Notes: generated by a model not told the origin, from the letters alone. 64,000 nucleotides of DNA from Prunella strophiata (GCA_036583965.1 JAZBQD010000013.1:2892144-2956143), one strand, 5' to 3'; positions 12,173-26,368 are shown, counted from the stretch's first letter. Numbers and translations are program-made.

Positions 12173-15100
12173 CCAAGGTGTAGAGAGGACAACATCTAGA
12201 AAACTTGCAAACAGGTGCATCAGCCACAGTTTCACCTGTGAATGTTGCTGACATCATTCAAGCACTGGAAATAAATCATTATTCCCAGCTGAACACAGCA
12301 TCCAAGGCACAGCAACCTCCTGCTTCAGAACAGAATTGCTCTCTGCCCCATCAATGACACAAAGGATGAGGCAGTCACGAACCACCAGCTGCAATGCCAT
12401 TCTCCAGGAACTGAAAAGTAAATTGATTTCCATGACTCAACTGCTCAAATCAATACTCATCCTCCTCTCCTCCTGTACACACACAGACATTTTTCTTCCT
12501 TTAAAATAAACAATATAATCTCCAAAGCCAAGGAGCATTACTGTGTTTAATGTGGTATAAATATGTTTTTCAGGGGAAAACATTTTCTGCCTATTACTTT
12601 ATCCAATGAAAAATTTGTCATCAGTTCTTGTGAATGTGATCACTGACAACCCGGGTGTGGACAATTTTGCATTCTTGTTCTTCACCTGCTGGAACTGGTT
12701 CTGAAATTTTATGGCAATTTATGATTTGAATCATGTCCATCAATACAACATCCCAACACCTCTGTGTTTATCATCCTACATGAAGCACATAAAAAACATA
12801 ATTTCTCTGGGATATGGCACTGTCCAAAACTATGACATCATGCAAGAGGCAATTAAGGTCACTTAAAGTAGATTCTTAATGAAAATTAAGAATTGACAAT
12901 TGGCTAAATATTAAATTATTAATAACTTCTTGAGAAAACAGTTTGAAGCAGCAAGAGCAAATGCATCCACTAACAAGGAGAGTAAGTAGCTTCATCTCAG
13001 TTCACAGGTAGCAAAAAGAAATTCAAGCCCCCTGTGCAGAGACTTGCAGGTGTGAGTTACAGCCTGCTAAGGTATGTGAGCCATAAAGATACTGGAAAGC
13101 ACAGACATCAGCAATGGAATGTGCTCCTGCATGGGCACTCAGGGAAAAGCACCTCTTCTGCCTTTATTTGCATATATAACATGATGGATGGGCTGGTTTG
13201 GTTTTTTTTTTTAAATCCAAGAAAAGCCTCTTTATTAAATTACTACCAATGGCAGCTTCAGATATTGTTGCTCCTGCAAGTGAAGTGACAACACAAGGAA
13301 AACAATAACTGTCTAAGCTTTTGCCTCTGGGTTCCACCTGATTTTTTAAACTGCACATCCAGTTCAATTAATCCTACTCAAACACAGCTTCTGATGGCTG
13401 CTAAGGTAAACAGTAGCTATTTGTCCACACAAATGATGGATTTGGGACCTAGACTGTAGTGCTCCTACCATTCACAAATTTATTTCCCACATTCTCAACA
13501 CCCAGAGCAGAATATTTGTTGCCTAGAAGTACTGAGCTGTTTACTTTCAAAAAAGCACAAACCCTTCACACATATGGGATCAATTTACTTACAAAACATA
13601 TCAGTGTCATCAGTGAAAGACATCTTGAATTATTTCTCCTTAGCAGTAGAAGAACTAAAAGCAAATCTAAAGTCTGTATTTCCTACCACTCTCATCATTT
13701 TAAAAAACATTAATTCCCTAAAATCCATCTCTTTTTTTGGTGTTTCACCCTGATTCCAAGTCCTTGCCTCAAAGCTGAGGGCACTTGGTGATCCTTGCAC
13801 AGCCAAGTCCAACACCCCAGTGACAGCTGCCCTGTGGAGCCAAAGATCTGAAGGAGATGGAGCTGATGTGTTCCATGGGTTGGCTGTTGAAGGCCATCTC
13901 AAACTCTCACGTGTACAATGGAAAAATTTTATCAAGTGAAATATCAAATGATCATCCTTTGGATGATCCCAAAGGACACAGAATTGCAGAGATTGCAGGG
14001 AGGCAGGGGCAAGGTGCTCTGACTTTCTTGTTTATTGTCCTTTTTATTGTTTCTGAATTAATATATTTAAATAAATATAAATAAACATATCTCAGTATGT
14101 AATCTTCATATAGTATTATATTATATATAAGAATCTACATCTTTATTACTTTCTCTAAAATTATCCTGGACTAGTACATCTAATCTTATATATAAGGTTA
14201 TAAATTGTATATATAATTTATCATTTACTTTCTATCTAATTTTATATCCATAAAGTTAAAATTTTTATCTAACATAAGAATGATGTATTTATTTGTAATG
14301 CCACTGTATCAAGTCCAAAGGTGTTCTGATATCATTACTCTTAACAACACTATCATAAACAACAAGTAACACAGAACAAATTTGTTCTCCACAAATTTTA
14401 TGGTTTGGGGTGGGGTTTTTTTATTTGCACACTTTTCCTGCACAACCTAATAAGAAAAAAAAAAGATAATACAAAGATAGAGTAACCATCTCATGCTGTT
14501 CTTTCAATAAATCAATGGATTTGCAGGAAAAAATGAGAAAATAACTCATTAAGGAGAGAAAGGTGGGCTGGGAAATACTCTGTTAGCTGGGCTACAGTGT
14601 CTCCAGACACAAGTCTTATTTAAAGTTCCCAAGTTTATTGCAAAACAAGTAAATTCCACAATTCAAAAATATGCTTTGGGAGCCCAGATCCTGATGTACA
14701 GTGTCAGTGTAAACAATACTGAGTGAACTTTCCAGTCCCAGCACTGAAATCCATCCTGTCCCAGTGGGTATCTGCCCCATCCTGCTTGGCCATGAAGTAC
14801 AAAGGCTCAGTCCTGCAGCCTCTGCAGTGTCTCAGTGAAAGCACCAGTCTGAGTCCCAAGTCACAGAATCACCCACTAGGAAGATGTTTGTAGAATCTGT
14901 ACTTTAACTTCTATTACTACTGTGTAAGTGATGATATTTTAGAATGAAAAATAAGAGTACTGGTTCCAGGTAGGCAGAGTTACATCTTTTAGATGTAAAG
15001 CTATAGAGCACCCAAGTGATTTGTGTTAGCTGCTTAAAATCCCAGAGGAGCTTGTTTTCTTATAGTAACTAATGATCACTAAATCCTTGGGGGTTTAATG

Positions 15101-17524
15101 AGCAAGATTTTATTTCTCTGGGTACAGTACAGAGTGAATACTGTGCAAACAAACTTCTCCAGCAGATGGAAGCATTAGTCAGCAAAAGCTGAGCTCTCAC
15201 AGGACTGTCTGTAGGTGTCCTGCAGCACCACAAAGCCTCCACTGCTACTCACAGAACTTCACCAGGTACAAACCCCTGTACTTCACACTAGTGGAAATCA
15301 AATCTATAATTCTGTACCTCTTGAGATCTCCAGTATTGCTATAGCACAGCATACAATTATTATTTAAATATTTACAGAAACCTGACATTGGTGAAAGTCC
15401 AGAGAGAGGAAAAGCTGGAGTATGAATCATAAAAATGTGGATTTCAGGTAAAATTTACCAAAACCCCATAAGCTCTACCAACCTTTTCCCACACCTCCCT
15501 GACAGTTAAACAAACACAATCTAGTTTCTTGTTTGCTTTCTCATATTTTACCAGTAAATGTCAACCAAACATAAATGTTTAAAATGTACTTAAATACAAT
15601 AGCCTCAAATTGCCAGGTAGAGTGTTGAAATAAAACAAACTCAAGTTCAGGGGTCATTCTGAAGCTCAGTTAACAGAAAAAGTAACACAAGTGGCCATTA
15701 ATAGTAGGATCAAATATCCCTTCAATTAGAGATTCAGCAACATCCCAGACTAGCACCTGCAAGGCTGTTCCAGTCCATTAAAGCCCAGCAAAGGCCATGA
15801 TTACTGACATATTTTACAGTGATGCAAGTCCCTTGGCTCACCCTGAACAGAACAGCCTGATTTGCAAACCCCACCATAGCATGTCAATTAACTAAACACT
15901 GCTTTCAAACTAGAATCTAAGGATTTACACACAGATCTGAAATACAAGTAAGTGACTATTCATGTCTCACCTGATTGTTGGGAAGACCTGAGCACTGGCT
16001 GGCTGCTGCTTTCCCCCTCTGTGAGCTGTTTTGCCTTGCCATCTGATCAAAATGATATTAAATGATTTCAGGTGTGAAGCACAACTTCCCTTTACAGTTA
16101 CTCTGGCATAAAGACTGAGATTGCAGTCTTTATGCAATATAGAATATATGCAATATAAAAACTTTACTTTGTTCAGTATGCTGAACAAATAAACAGTCAA
16201 TCAAACAGTACTTGTAGAGCACAAGGAGGGGAATCCAAAATAAACAAACATCAAAAACCCCCAACCTCTATTCCCTTTCTTCTCCCCATACCTAAGTGGA
16301 AATTCTGTTCCCTGCCCAGTAAAGTTACCTTCCCTCTTCTGGATTTTCCTCCTAGCTCTGTCAGAGCTGAGCTGCTACCCCCATTCCAGCATCCTCCCAA
16401 CATTTCAGGAGCCCTGGATTTCAATCAATAGTTCAGGTGCCCCTAAATTCTTCAGTTACCTGGACTGGTACATCAGCACTCTCCACAGCTTCTTTGACTG
16501 CATTCCTGTTTGCAGCTCCACAGGAATTGTAAGGATTTTGATTTTCAGCCTGAAGATGACTGCACACAGTGGGGCCAAAGAATGGCTCATTCCATGAACT
16601 TCAGTGGGAAGTTTGTAACCAGTTTCTAGTGAACTCCAGAGCATCTGCAGGGGTACTGAGAGCACAGACTTTATTTGACATGTGGAGGCAGTCACATATG
16701 CATGACTTGATTAATATGCCCTAGATATGTAATTGTCTCAAATTGCAGAAAGTTTGGAAAAGCTATTTTCATAAAAAGTTATTTATTTATCCACAGAGCA
16801 ATTGCATGTATGTTTATGTACATACACAAATGCTGCCAGAGGTACAGATCTGCACATCACAAACAGTGCTAACCACTGTTTACATCCCCACATCCTTACA
16901 TGAATCACACACTCACTAAACTTGTTCTTCAGTACCTTTCTCATCTCTAATAGCTGCCTCCTACTTTTATTTACCCTCTGCTTCACCTGTCACATAGGAT
17001 GTTTCTGGGAACTGCTGGAATGATTAAAACAAGACAGGTACATGTCAGCAGTGATGAAACAGAAATTGAGAAAGGTAGGAAAGAAGTGGGAAACAAATTA
17101 CAGGCACTCATGGAGCCTGGTGCAGATGCAGCAAGCTCAGGCTGTGACATTCACTGTTACAGCAGCTCTGATGTCTGCTGGGATAAATACTGGGCTGGGC
17201 TATTTATCTCAGAAACCAAGGGAACCAAAGAGGAAAAAATAAAGAGCAATAGAAACTGCAGTCCCATCTTATGCAGAACCACAGGACAACACAGCTTTTC
17301 TCCATTTTATTGTGGTTTGTAACATTCAACAGTAGAAACAGGTGGGCAAGATCCCAGAGACCAAAGGAAACAGCCCAGCCAGAGAAGTGACAGGACATAA
17401 AGCAATGGGGTCTTTGAGTCACAGGCAGCCCTCCCTGGAATATAAAAATATAAATAAAGGTCTCTTCTTTATTCCAGTTTATGGGAACATTTCCTGGCAC
17501 TCATCAGATGACAAACCCTTTTTC
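12173..17524. other. Intergenic DNA, partly AT-rich
   Basis: No supported gene. It includes an AT-rich, low-complexity block at about 14040-14280, an 8-bp palindrome with a 3-base loop at 13950-13968 and a perfect 12-bp hairpin at 16106-16135. Open frames are short and show no coding similarity. Confidence 0.55.
16106..16135. repeat. Perfect 12-bp inverted repeat (hairpin)
   Basis: GCATAAAGACTG (16106-16117) and CAGTCTTTATGC (16124-16135) are exact reverse complements around a 6-base loop. The size resembles the hairpin at 1749-1777, but the arm sequences are unrelated, so the two are not copies of one element. Confidence 0.85.
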
Positions 17525-17644
17525 CCAGTTACCTCAGCCAACTCAGTAACCATGGCAACTGCCTCCAGTGCAATGACATCATATGGTTTCCTAGGCAACC
17601 TTTCCCAGTGCAATGATGTCATGTGGTCACCATGGCAATGCTCC
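17525..17644. repeat. Three 40-bp tandem units with RFX X-box-like and CRE-like motifs
   Basis: Three diverged units start at 17525, 17565 and 17605, each beginning CCAGT. At the same offset each carries a 14-base X-box-like palindrome: GTAACCATGGCAAC (17546-17559), GTTTCCTAGGCAAC (17586-17599) and GTCACCATGGCAAT (17626-17639). These follow the RFX-factor form GTNRCC-N2-RGYAAC with few mismatches. Units 2 and 3 also carry CRE-like cores, TGACATCAT and TGATGTCAT, just upstream of the X-box. The exact 40-base phasing is seen directly. A cis-regulatory role is inferred. No exon was recognised nearby, so the target is unknown. Confidence 0.6.
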
Positions 17645-20600
17645 ATGAGGCCAGGAAGAAAGTACTTTCAGTGGGAAGATAGGTCAGAAAGGACAAAAGA
17701 GGGCTCAGGGAAGAGCAGGATAAAAGATAATTGAGGTAAAAAAATGAACTTTGTAACGAGGATAGATGCAAGGAAAAGGAATGGATGGACAGACTGAAGG
17801 ACAGACAGAAGACAAAAAAGGAGAAATTTTAAGTAATCTGAGCCACAGTTTGTTTTTAAAAAGTCTTAATTCTCTAATTATAGTTATTTAGGTCAGAGTT
17901 TCTGAAGCAAAGCATGCATGGTCACAGGAAGTTTAAGCATGGTTCAAACACTGATTTAGTGGAGGGACTTCTGACAATCCAGAAGAAACTGTCAGAAATC
18001 TCCAGAGAGACACTGAGGGAAATCACACTACATAGAATATATAGGTACATTTTCTAATATATTTCCATTCTCTGACTGATCAGGCTCTGTCACAACAATG
18101 CCAATAACAGGTGTTGCTTCCACACCTGTACAGGGCTTGAGGAGAAGATTCCTTTGTCCTCTTCCTTCTGGTCTTTGTAGTTGAAGCCACAATAAGAACC
18201 TGGCCAGATGACAGATGAAAATGTGTTTTCCTTTTACTAAAAGCTCCTTCAGACCCTCACCAAGATGGAAGAGTGTCTCTTCTTTTTCATTTTCTAGATC
18301 TTCTTCAAATTCTGTTAAATTCCCAAATATTTAAATTTACTGAGTACAAATATCCTTTCTGCATTCAGTCCTGTTTTAGCTCTGGCCAGTCTCAGCCAGC
18401 AGACAATGTTACTGCCAGCTTTATGTTAAATGGCCATAAAACCCCTGGGAAAAAGCTTCTTGGCAATAAAAGGCCAGCATTATTGATACACAGTGTTTTA
18501 TCCATGTACACAGCCTTGAGTGCAAGATAAAGTAACAAAAAGCTCTGCCTTCTGAGGACAGCCTGCAGGCTAAAAGCTCAGGGCAGTGCTCCTGAGAAAG
18601 CTTTCAGGTCTATCACACAGTATTTTTCTATCCAGCATCCTCACATAGTCTCTCTAAAGCAAAACCTTAGTATATATACATTATATATATAATTATTGCC
18701 CTCCACCACTCTTTTCAGATGGAGTTAATGTAGGGATTGTGATTGTAACATTGCAGCTCAGCAATGCAGGGCTGCAGCTGTGACATCTTCTACTAAAAGT
18801 GATTGTTTTTCACACTTGAAGTGAAGCTGAACCTCAGTTGGTCTATTCAGACCCAAACTTCAAATAATGTGAAGCTTAGAAACCTGATTTGAGCATGGCT
18901 GTAGATGAGATATTTGCTCAGACTAACCCCCAGACTCTCAGGAGTCCCTGGCAGCAGTGCCCACCAGCCCAGCTGTCTGTACACTTCAGCACAAAGGAAA
19001 AGAGCACATTCCTATACAAAGGACTTTGTACAGTTTGTCACAAGGAAACATTTTTGTACCTCAAGACCTCATGCAGATTGTTGCTGTTACTCAGATAGCA
19101 ACAATGCATTAATATGCCAAGCACTTTCCAAATGTCTACAAAGGCAGGCATTAGAGCTCATGGAGTCCAACTCCTTCAGAGCAGCCCACTCAGGAAATCT
19201 CCAAGGGGTTTCATTGCAAAACCCTGCAGTCATCAGGCTGGAAATGTTCCAGGTGCTTAATCACACACAGCAGAGTGAGAACTGAGAGAGGGAAGAAAAA
19301 TTCTCAGAGATAAGCAGCACTAGGAAGGATGTGGTGGCCAAGGGAGAGAAACAGGAAAAGGGGAGGAGGAGGAGAGGAAAGGGAGAATAAATATCTCACA
19401 CTGTTGATGAGCAGAAACACAAACACCAGAGACACACACAAAGAGGGCCAGCAGTGGTTCCCCCAAGTTATTCTTCTGTCCTCATACACTTCCTCCCTAA
19501 ATCAAAAGATATTCATGGAGCAGCCAGCTGCACATCTCACACAAAAATCAGGCTAAGCTGGGCATTCCCATACAATCAACAGGCCTCACAAACCAGTTAC
19601 ATCTTCATGAAGTTATCAGAATTATTTCTGCAGAGGAGTGGAAGGAAAGCTCAGCAGGGTCAGCACAGAATTAAGGAAAATAACTGCTAGAGAAGAAAAG
19701 AGTGGGAAATAGGTGGTGAGGACTTTTGGTTGTGGGATGGGGTTTTTTCAGGCTGAGCTGTGAGACTGAAACATCTGCATTAAGTTATGCTTCAGGCTGC
19801 AGTCATTTCAAAAACTAGGAATTTTTAAGAAACTGTGGCAAAATACAAAATAATGTCCTTTTGTTTGACTTCTGATAAATCTCTTTGATGAACAATTATA
19901 TATGACAACATTAAGTAAAACAAAATGCTGAGAATTTACTTAAAAGGGAGAAAGAGGAAAATATAGAGTAATGACTAATGGCCAAGCAAAAATAAATCTG
20001 CTATAAACTGTATTGCCCTTAAGTAATAAAGATTAATATGTACAAATATCTAATTCATTCCCATAGTAAGTGCACATAAAAGCTCTAGGTTAATTAAGAA
20101 TAAGACAAATTCTGCTCTGATTGATACAAGACAACAAAAATCACACATAATAGAGGAAATGGTAACATGCAGCTCACCTAATATGGACAAAGTACTATAG
20201 TGAGGAATAATAGTAAAACTTTGCAGCAGCTGTCCCAGAAGCTCTTAAAACCTTCAGTTCTAAGGCTAGTTAGCCCTGAAAAAGTAATTGATTTAAAAAA
20301 ACAAAAGATGAAATAACAGAGAGAAAAATAAAAATAATACTTGTTTATATTGATTAAGAAATAAATTGTAAGGTCAGAAAATATGATTATCAGAAGAAAT
20401 CAGAATACAGGTTGAATAAAATATCTCCTGGGTAGTCCTGACTGTGTCAGCCCATCCACCTGCTAATTAGCACCAAGACATTATTGTGATTGCACTAGGA
20501 TAACAGCATGAATAATTCATTATACCTTACCCACAGATCTGGCACTTTAGTGGTTCTTAATCAGCTCCTAATGCAAGGATTCAGCATAATCTTTATGGCA

Positions 20601-23600
20601 GAATTAACAACATACATACACACATAATGTGTTTAGTAAAAATTTAAAGCCATTGTTTTAAACACAACTAACAATGGGCTTATTTAATAAGCTCAGCTAA
20701 AGCTGGGCTTCACTAACTAAAAATAAGTTAATTCTGTCCCCTTTTAGCCTAGGCTCATGGCCAATCTCAAAGTGAGAAGTGTCAGCTGTGGAAACCCAGG
20801 GAATGACTCAGCAGTGGTACCAAAGCATGTTCATCCCTGAGCAATGCTGGGCTCTGATGATACCAATGACAGAAAAGATCTGAACTTCCCAATCCTTCCA
20901 CACCATCTTACAGCCCAGAGGGGTTTAACAGGACTTGTTTCAGAAGAGGCAAATAGCAGTCCTTAAAAAGCTCAGGGTGGCACGAGAGGGCAGAGATGTC
21001 TCTGCCCTGTAAGGACATGCTGGAATCTCACTCAGCCCTTGGACAGCCAGCCAGCAAAGACTTGGAGAGACCTGGGCCATTTCCTGCCCAAGGCAGGCCC
21101 AGCCTTCTGCTGCCTGCTCTGGGTCTGGCATGCAGTGACAGGAACAGAGATGACAGCAACAGCTCCAGGGTGGCTCTGGCTGCCATGGAGACAGGAAGCC
21201 ACTGCAGATGGTGGCCAGGCTGCCCCAGCACGGTGCCCACACCCTGCATCCCTCTGGGTGGTGCTCTAAGGCCCCACACCCTGGGCAGGTGTGTCACTGG
21301 AGTAACTGGGCTGTACCTCACAAACAAACAACCACCCGGGATTTGGCTTTTTTCTGAGAGTCAAAACAAAGGAAACATGGACAAGCACAAGTTTCTCTTT
21401 GCAGAGAGAGAACACAATCCATTTTACACAGCAGGGAAACCACTTAATCACTGTCATCCATCTACTTCTCTGCCCTCTGCAAGAGTCAGATGTTCTTTTG
21501 TGCTGGAAGGGCACAACAGTTACAAAGCCTGTTAGGAAATGCTGCTCCTGCCAACCCCCTGCAACTCCTGCTTCCTTCCAATGTGTTCCTAACGTGCTTG
21601 GGAAAGGAATCAATGCTTTTCTGCCAGCCCTGCTCTTTCAGTAGCCTCTGCTGGAGAAATCCCTGAATAAAGGACATTCCTCAGATGCTCAAACAAGGAT
21701 GCAGTTCTCTAAATGCCACAAACTTTTTATATAATTACTGCAAATATAATAGGCTTATATTTCTAATAACATATGTTTATTATAATTTATAAATCATTAT
21801 TATGTTTAATATTTATAATTGGCAAGTATCACTGAAAGTCATATGGACAGTATATTTTGATCTGCTTCTTCTCTTAGACATTTTGTTAAACCACTTAATT
21901 CTTCAGAGATGGAAGAGTTCAACTACTATTAGATTGAGTCCTAAAGTGGAATCGATCACATTATCGAATTATGTGAAAATAGCTCCTACTAATTTGAGTA
22001 CATTACAGCACATAAGTGATTTCTTAATGATTTCCTCCATAAAAAATATATATATTAACTGCTGAAGTGCTCACAGTGCTTTGCCTTGGTGCAATCTGGG
22101 GCTTACAAAAACCCAACCGAATGAAAATGATTCATCTGGCATAATGTTTGAGTTGGGACAGACCAAGCTGGTTCATGATCATTAGTTAAAATAATTTAGA
22201 CTAAAATATAAGACAAGTAACACTGAAGATTCAGAAAAATGTGCATACTTGAAGCATATATATGTATATATATATATGTGTGTGTGTGTGTAAGTATATT
22301 ACTTCATTTATAGTTTTTCAATATTAAATCAGAATTGGCACATAGGAAAGTGATAATAAACACTGTTATTTCTAACAGATGGTTAAATTTCTAACATCAA
22401 TTAAAAATTTACCTGGCCTGACCTCAGTGTTCAGAAAACATCATTTATCTCAGAAATCATTAAGGCTCAGACACTAAACCATCTGCATCTATGGAACTTC
22501 AAGTACTGTAGGCTTGTTCAAAACAAGATCTAAACATCCTCTGTCAATTATGTGGATAATCAACTTCACATTCTTCAAAATCTGCCACTGATTTCAAGGA
22601 GCTGCTTTAATGAACCTAAGATCTATCCAAATAGGTTTCTTGTGTTTTTGAAGTGGTTTAGCCAATTTTTCCTCATCAATTATATTAAATTAATTCAAAT
22701 ATGTGGTGCAGATAGAATTTTAAAAAACCAAGGATACAAAGCACTGGAATATTTTTCTGTTTTCGCTCTGTCCTTAAATTTAAATTGGTTTATTGAAAGA
22801 TTCCCACTTGTTCCCATGCTGACAGAAAATGTTTTATAATGTATAATGACCCCTTCTAACATGCATTATCATTAAGTCATTCTCTTACATGACTTAAAAT
22901 ACAGCCAGGCTTTTCCTTTTCCTCAGTGTGAGGTGTACTTTCATAATTTTTTTCTAGGTTATTATAAAGCAGCCTATTGCAGCTGCTGGAAGAGGCCCTG
23001 AGAGCAGGTGAGGGAACACCCTCATGCTCCTTTGGAAATAGATTGGGCTCTGGAAGTCAGTCCATCCAACTTACAGATGTAGATCACAGGTGTGAGTATT
23101 AAAGATGGAAAATCACAGCCTGAAGTTACAGGCAAGGGAAATGTAATGTGGAAAATCTATTTCCAAACCCACAGTGAGACCCAAGTAGTAACAGTGTAAG
23201 GTTACTTACCAGAGGAACTGTGGTCCTTTGATATGTGTTATCCATGGACCTCCAGTCTCACCTCTCTTCTTAAGGTTTCTGCTTCCCTAGAACCTTCACA
23301 TTCTCAGTGCTACTGCTCATGTTGAAGAAAAACCTCTCAGCACATAGTTTAGTGTCCCATAGCATTGGCACATTTTGTTCCAGTGGGTTCAATAGGGTGT
23401 GGGTGTGGTTGTACTCTGAGAGATGAACACAACCATTTCTGTGGAACTTGAACATATTTGAGCAGATTAGGACATAGACTGAAAGTATCTCTGTCCCTAT
23501 AAAGACCACACAATTTTAATTTTATTTAATTTAAGGGCTGACTATGCCATAGCTTTCAAGTTCCTTTAACATCACAGAAAATGCTGCTTTACTGTTAGCA

Positions 23601-25604
23601 GCTGTCAGGTTGCTAAAAATTCAAGGATATGCACAAGCCTTGTTAATATTATACCAGCACCCTCAGAGTGCCTCAACCTCTCAATAAAAATTGCCTGTGA
23701 AAGACAAGAAAATTGTGGTTTTAGGCAAGAGTAATGCTCAGATGGACACTAACAAAACCTTCACCATGTCAAGAGCAGCAAAGAACCTTTTATGCCTTCA
23801 AGGACACATAAAGAAGTCCCCCCTGGGGGCAGGGGGGAAAGACACTCAATTTTGAGTCTTTCCATTGGAATTACCCCTACTTCAAACAATGTTGTGAACT
23901 TTAACTAAGCACCTTTGGTGAATACATCTGGTGTTTTCAAACAAGAAATTGGGCATAGCCTAGGATTTTATTTATTTTAGAGAGTGATAGGCAGAAGACA
24001 TGACTTGGGAGTCACCTATGAGAAATACCAGTTCCAAAATACCTGAATCCTGTGGTCTACTGAAAAATGTTGGAATAAACATGTGCTATTCATCAGCTTT
24101 GGTTTCCTCCAGATCACAGTAAGGATTACAAAAAAGCATTTAGCAATTCCAGGGCCCAGGAAATGAAAAAGCTGCTGAAGTGTAAACAAGGATATGGATT
24201 GCACTGGAGCATTTTTTTCTTGCTCCATAGAAAACTCTCTACTAACTCCTACCAAAACACAACCACAAAAATCATGTCATTGGCTCATTCACTGACAGCT
24301 GGAAAACATGGGAGAAGTGTCTGTGTTCCTCCTGGGAATCCAATTCACTGCTACACAGCATCATTCTGCAGAATCACTTTGGTCTCCACTTGGGATCCTA
24401 TGCACCAGGGCAACAGCCAACCTTCAGCTGCCAGTCCAGAGATGCCAGACCTGCTGACTCACTTGCCAGCTACATAATGCTCATGGTTTTGTGATAAAGG
24501 GTCTGCACAAGACAGTAACTAAGATGAGAAAGGACCCCTTGGCTTTTGAATTACAAAAATTAATTTAAAAGGTAACAAAAAGACAGGTACTTCTATCAAC
24601 AGGGAAATAAACCTGCCAATATTTTATTAACCATCCAGAGTGTTTCTATGTAAAAAGGCAATCTTATGGCAAATTTTACCTTGGTTCCACAGGGGCACTA
24701 GGAAGGTGTGTACCTGTATTTTCACCTTTTTCAGATGTTGCATTACTCTTTCAATTGTTGTAAATTTTACTGATATAATAAAGCTAGAATTATCTCTATA
24801 ACAGAATATATTAATGCACACAAACCTACCATTAAAAATTCTAAAACTCCGGATACTTAAAAAGAACCAGTGCACTGCTTTTAAAAAGTATGAGCAGTTG
24901 TTGTGGGTAATTGTGACCAGTAATAATTATTTCTATTATTAAAAACTATCAGTTCTGATAAATGAGAACTTACATGACCTTTGAGCTAGCTCAGGTGCCA
25001 GTGGCAGTCTGGATACAGCTAACTTCTCCTGCTTCTGGGACATGCCATGACAGAAGTGTGCACAGCACCAATAAAAGTACATGCACTCTAACTGTTGGGA
25101 GAAAACAAAAAAACAGTGTTAAGTTTGTGGACTAGACTTAAAGTGAGCTAAATACAGAAAGGCAGTCTTTAGCAACAAGTATTGTTTCTGTTTGAAGCAG
25201 GTAAATATGAAATAGCTACTGGGATATTCAGATGTAAAGCTGATTTGGTGATCAGCACTTCAGAGAAAGAGCTTAGAAGTTACAGTGGACAGAAACAAAC
25301 AAGTCTCTGCATTGATGTGGTAAGTTATGTGCTTTACAATTGTTCAGCAGCTCCTGCACTGAGCAAACAACTAAATATATCACCTTGGGAAACTCCACTT
25401 TAACAGAGGTGACCCCCACTGCAGGTGCTTTTGGGTTTTGTGGGTTTGGGTTTTTCTTCTTTCAGCGCACTAGGTTGTGTTTTTGTGTTGTTTAGCATGT
25501 GTCAACTTCTCATTAAACTTTTGATTAAATATGTTCTAACCCATCAGTGATGTGTTGGATAACTCTGTCTCTGCTCTGAACAAAAGACAGGACAGCTCAT
25601 GTAG
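17645..25604. other. Intergenic DNA downstream of YWHAH
   Basis: No supported gene. It contains a possible minus-oriented CR1 scrap near 19145-19200 (low confidence), a TA/TG microsatellite at 22256-22292, an imperfect hairpin at about 23836-23864 and ordinary A/T-rich DNA. The long overlapping frames at 20.9-21.6 kb occur on both strands at once in a GC-richer patch, which argues against real coding. Confidence 0.55.
22256..22292. repeat. TA/TG microsatellite
   Basis: A run of alternating TA with a few G interruptions passes into seven TG dinucleotides. It is a simple sequence repeat, probably variable in length between individuals. Confidence 0.9.
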
Positions 25605-26368
25605 AGATAACATCCCTGAAGCAGCATTTTATTTTATTCACTTAATTCCAAAACATTTAATTTAGAAGTCTGGCTTCCCAGTCATCCATCTTAACATGGG
25701 CAAATATTGACATAGAGTTGTCAGAATACACAGACAACTAAACAGCCAAAGAGTTTACAAAAAATAAATTCATGATTCTTCAAAACAACTGCAAAAGGTT
25801 ACAAGTATCAAAACTCTTAGGTAGATGCACTGCATTTAAAGAAACTGTGCACATAAGTTAGAGGCAAAAAAACCAAATTGCTACTGAAACTTCACATTTC
25901 AAACAGTTTATTGTAAACTGATGAACAGAGTTGTCATTTCACATCAGCTTAACTGTTTTCTTTGACTGAAAAAAATTTGGGGTGGCTAATTTACTTTGCA
26001 TGCACAAAATGTACTGCTTAACAGAACTGTCAGCTCATTTCAAACGGAAAACCTTAACTGGAATCTAGTTATCCTCAATCACTTTCCATTATTCTTTTCC
26101 ATATTTTCCAATCATCAGGCAAATTTAAAATGCCTCCTTCTGCACTGCTCAAGTGCAACTAAGATAAATAGGGCCAATAAACCAATCAATCCATCAATGC
26201 CCATGAAGACTCATCTGAAACTGCTTCTTGATAAAGTGGACAGCAGATCTGAACAGCTGTACAATACAGATATGCTTAGCACTAGATATTTAGTGTGACT
26301 GTGGCAAGGAAATATTGGTGATGATGGGGATGGCCAAGTGGATGAAAGAGGGATCAGAGGAAAGCTTA
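25605..26368 (-). other. YWHAH: YWHAH 3' untranslated region
   Basis: This segment follows the YWHAH stop codon on the minus strand and has no coding frame. Near its end two overlapping AATAAA hexamers read on the minus strand (TTTATT at 25628-25633 and 25633-25638). That predicts cleavage 10-25 bases further on, near 25605-25618, and a 3' UTR of about 0.75 kb. The end is inferred from these signals only. Confidence 0.65.
25628..25638 (-). terminator. YWHAH: YWHAH polyadenylation signal (double AATAAA)
   Basis: Two AATAAA hexamers overlap by one base on the minus strand, about 730 bases past the YWHAH stop. They are the best polyadenylation signal in the region and set the likely gene end. 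Confidence 0.6.

Noticed and set aside
13950..13968. 8-bp palindrome GATCATCC-TTT-GGATGATC
   Set aside because: An 8-bp stem is expected by chance in 64 kb and has no context.
20940..21677. Cluster of long frames on both strands
   Set aside because: Several frames are open at once in a GC-richer patch with few stop-like words. None resembles a known protein.
23836..23864. Imperfect hairpin GGAAAGACACTCAATTTTGA and onward as a microRNA candidate
   Set aside because: The stem is only about 12 pairs with a gap, far shorter than a microRNA precursor.
25425..25455. TTTTGGGTTTTGTGGGTTTG stretch as interstitial telomere repeat or quadruplex
   Set aside because: Only three G-tracts with irregular spacing and no TTAGGG units are present.
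1..25600. Search for SLC5A1 exons, expected next to YWHAH from human gene order
   Set aside because: No sugar-transporter membrane segments or conserved motifs were found on either strand. The gene probably lies further left.
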